Below, piece by piece: positions 18,166 through 18,933 of a stretch of DNA of 18,933 nucleotides. The stretch covers positions 1 to 18,933 of the forward strand of contig NAOQ01000960.1 in assembly GCA_002751075.1 (NCBI GenBank), in the 5' to 3' direction. Below the pieces are notes generated by a model. That model was not told where the DNA came from, ran no database searches, and worked only from the letters and a program-made list of their open reading frames with translations. The stretch is from Ichthyophonus hoferi (lineage: Eukaryota; Opisthokonta; Ichthyosporea; Ichthyophonida; Ichthyophonidae). The position numbers and the translations under genes were made by a program. How positions within the stretch are numbered: the first letter of the stretch is position 1; each line of letters begins with the position of its first letter.

Positions 18166-18933
18166 TTAACAGCAATAGATTGCACTAGCTATTTTCCTAG
18201 GCTACATATGTAATAATAATTGCTAATAATACCAAATGCTTATAGCTATATAAAGAAATACTTAACGTAATTAAATATTCCTGATTTAGCACTCCCCCGT
18301 GACCTAGACAGACCATTTTACATAAGGCATAAAAAATATGAGAAGGAATATGAAAAGAACCTTAGCATAGTGACTATTTAGCTGTAAGTTGGTTGCTCAC
18401 TAAATAAACTAGATAATTTCTTATGGCATTTAGGAGTGAGTGTGGCATGGCCCCCAATGTGAAAAAAAAAAAACGGAAAACAATGCCAAAATACTAAAAT
18501 GACTGCATCTCATTACCCGAAAAGAATAACATAAATTTTCCTTCTTCCCTCACGAACTGAAGGATGGTCTTAGATGGCTATGTCCTCCCCCTCCATACTA
18601 AAAAGTAAAAAGATTTATTTAAATCAGTTTTCCGGTGATTACTAATGAACTGAGTAGGCATTATATAGTCCTCCACCGATGTACTTGTCAGTATACTTAA
18701 AATGGTATGTAACACCACTTATTTTGAAGTATTGAACCGCCAATTGACCTATGAGCCTCAATTAAATTAAAGATAGATAAGATTTAACCAATAAAATAAC
18801 GCAGTGCGAGATTAGATAAAATTATCCAATCGAATAGCGCAGACCGGTGTTAGTAATTAATAAATTAACATAAACCTAATTACTAGCTTAAAGTAACAAC
18901 ACTAATAAATATATATAGGAAACTGTGCTAACC

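Larger units (their letters stand above)
17584..18933. other. Undeciphered right end of the window
   Basis: After the satellite come repeat family 2 copy C, an open minus-strand stretch at 17995-18165, and a GC-richer patch at 18540-18700. In that patch several short frames on both strands look coding and a good minus-strand acceptor (pyrimidine tract then TTTTTAG at about 18600) is present. The right edge cuts whatever lies beyond. No gene can be assembled with confidence. Confidence 0.4.

Noticed and set aside
18050-18180. A fourth copy of repeat family 2
   Set aside because: Only scattered short matches to copy A (TGAAATGG, TACAGTT, GGCT) are seen; this is too weak to separate from chance without an alignment.

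Overview
The window looks like nuclear DNA from an intron-rich, strongly AT-rich eukaryote. The evidence is a gene split into eleven exons with consistent GT-AG introns, long pyrimidine tracts and one perfect TACTAAC-type branch site, together with AATAAA clusters and long AT microsatellites. No bacterial signals such as ribosome binding sites or operons are visible. The lineage cannot be fixed from sequence alone; an opisthokont or another intron-rich protist or early-branching fungus would fit.

Layout. 1-86 may hold the 3' end of a plus-strand gene, seen only as a short open stretch after a possible splice acceptor. 87-1382 is AT-rich spacer with a four-copy 30-bp minisatellite. 1383-6017 (minus) is the best-supported gene: a DNAJB12/DNAJB14-like ER membrane J-protein of 393 residues, which I assembled from eleven exons with matching phases. 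Its introns carry tandem repeats, several of which are built from its own splice sites. 6018-8914 is mostly spacer, with a CpG-containing patch around 6250-6330 that may be the J-protein promoter, AT repeats, and a perfect 14-bp inverted repeat at 8491-8535. 8915-10432 (plus) is an intronless 505-residue protein with seven or eight membrane spans and no family I recognise. 10433-12136 is AT-rich spacer. 12137-12772 (plus) is an intronless six-finger TFIIIA-type C2H2 zinc-finger protein followed by four AATAAA signals. 12773-18933 is mostly non-coding or undeciphered. It holds two dispersed repeat families (12945-13913, and 14718-17860), one plausible 125-codon frame on the minus strand (15356-15733), and a 250-bp AT satellite near 17330-17583.

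The three main genes show no sign of acting together: an ER co-chaperone, an orphan membrane protein and a DNA-binding protein are spaced kilobases apart. The most distinctive biology is inside the J-protein gene. Intron 5 starts with tandem copies of its own exon/intron junction, and each copy has lost the GT. Intron 7 starts with a tandem array whose first unit is the real donor. Intron 6 ends with a duplicated acceptor; using the upstream copy would add a serine/proline-rich tail and stop exactly at the real acceptor.
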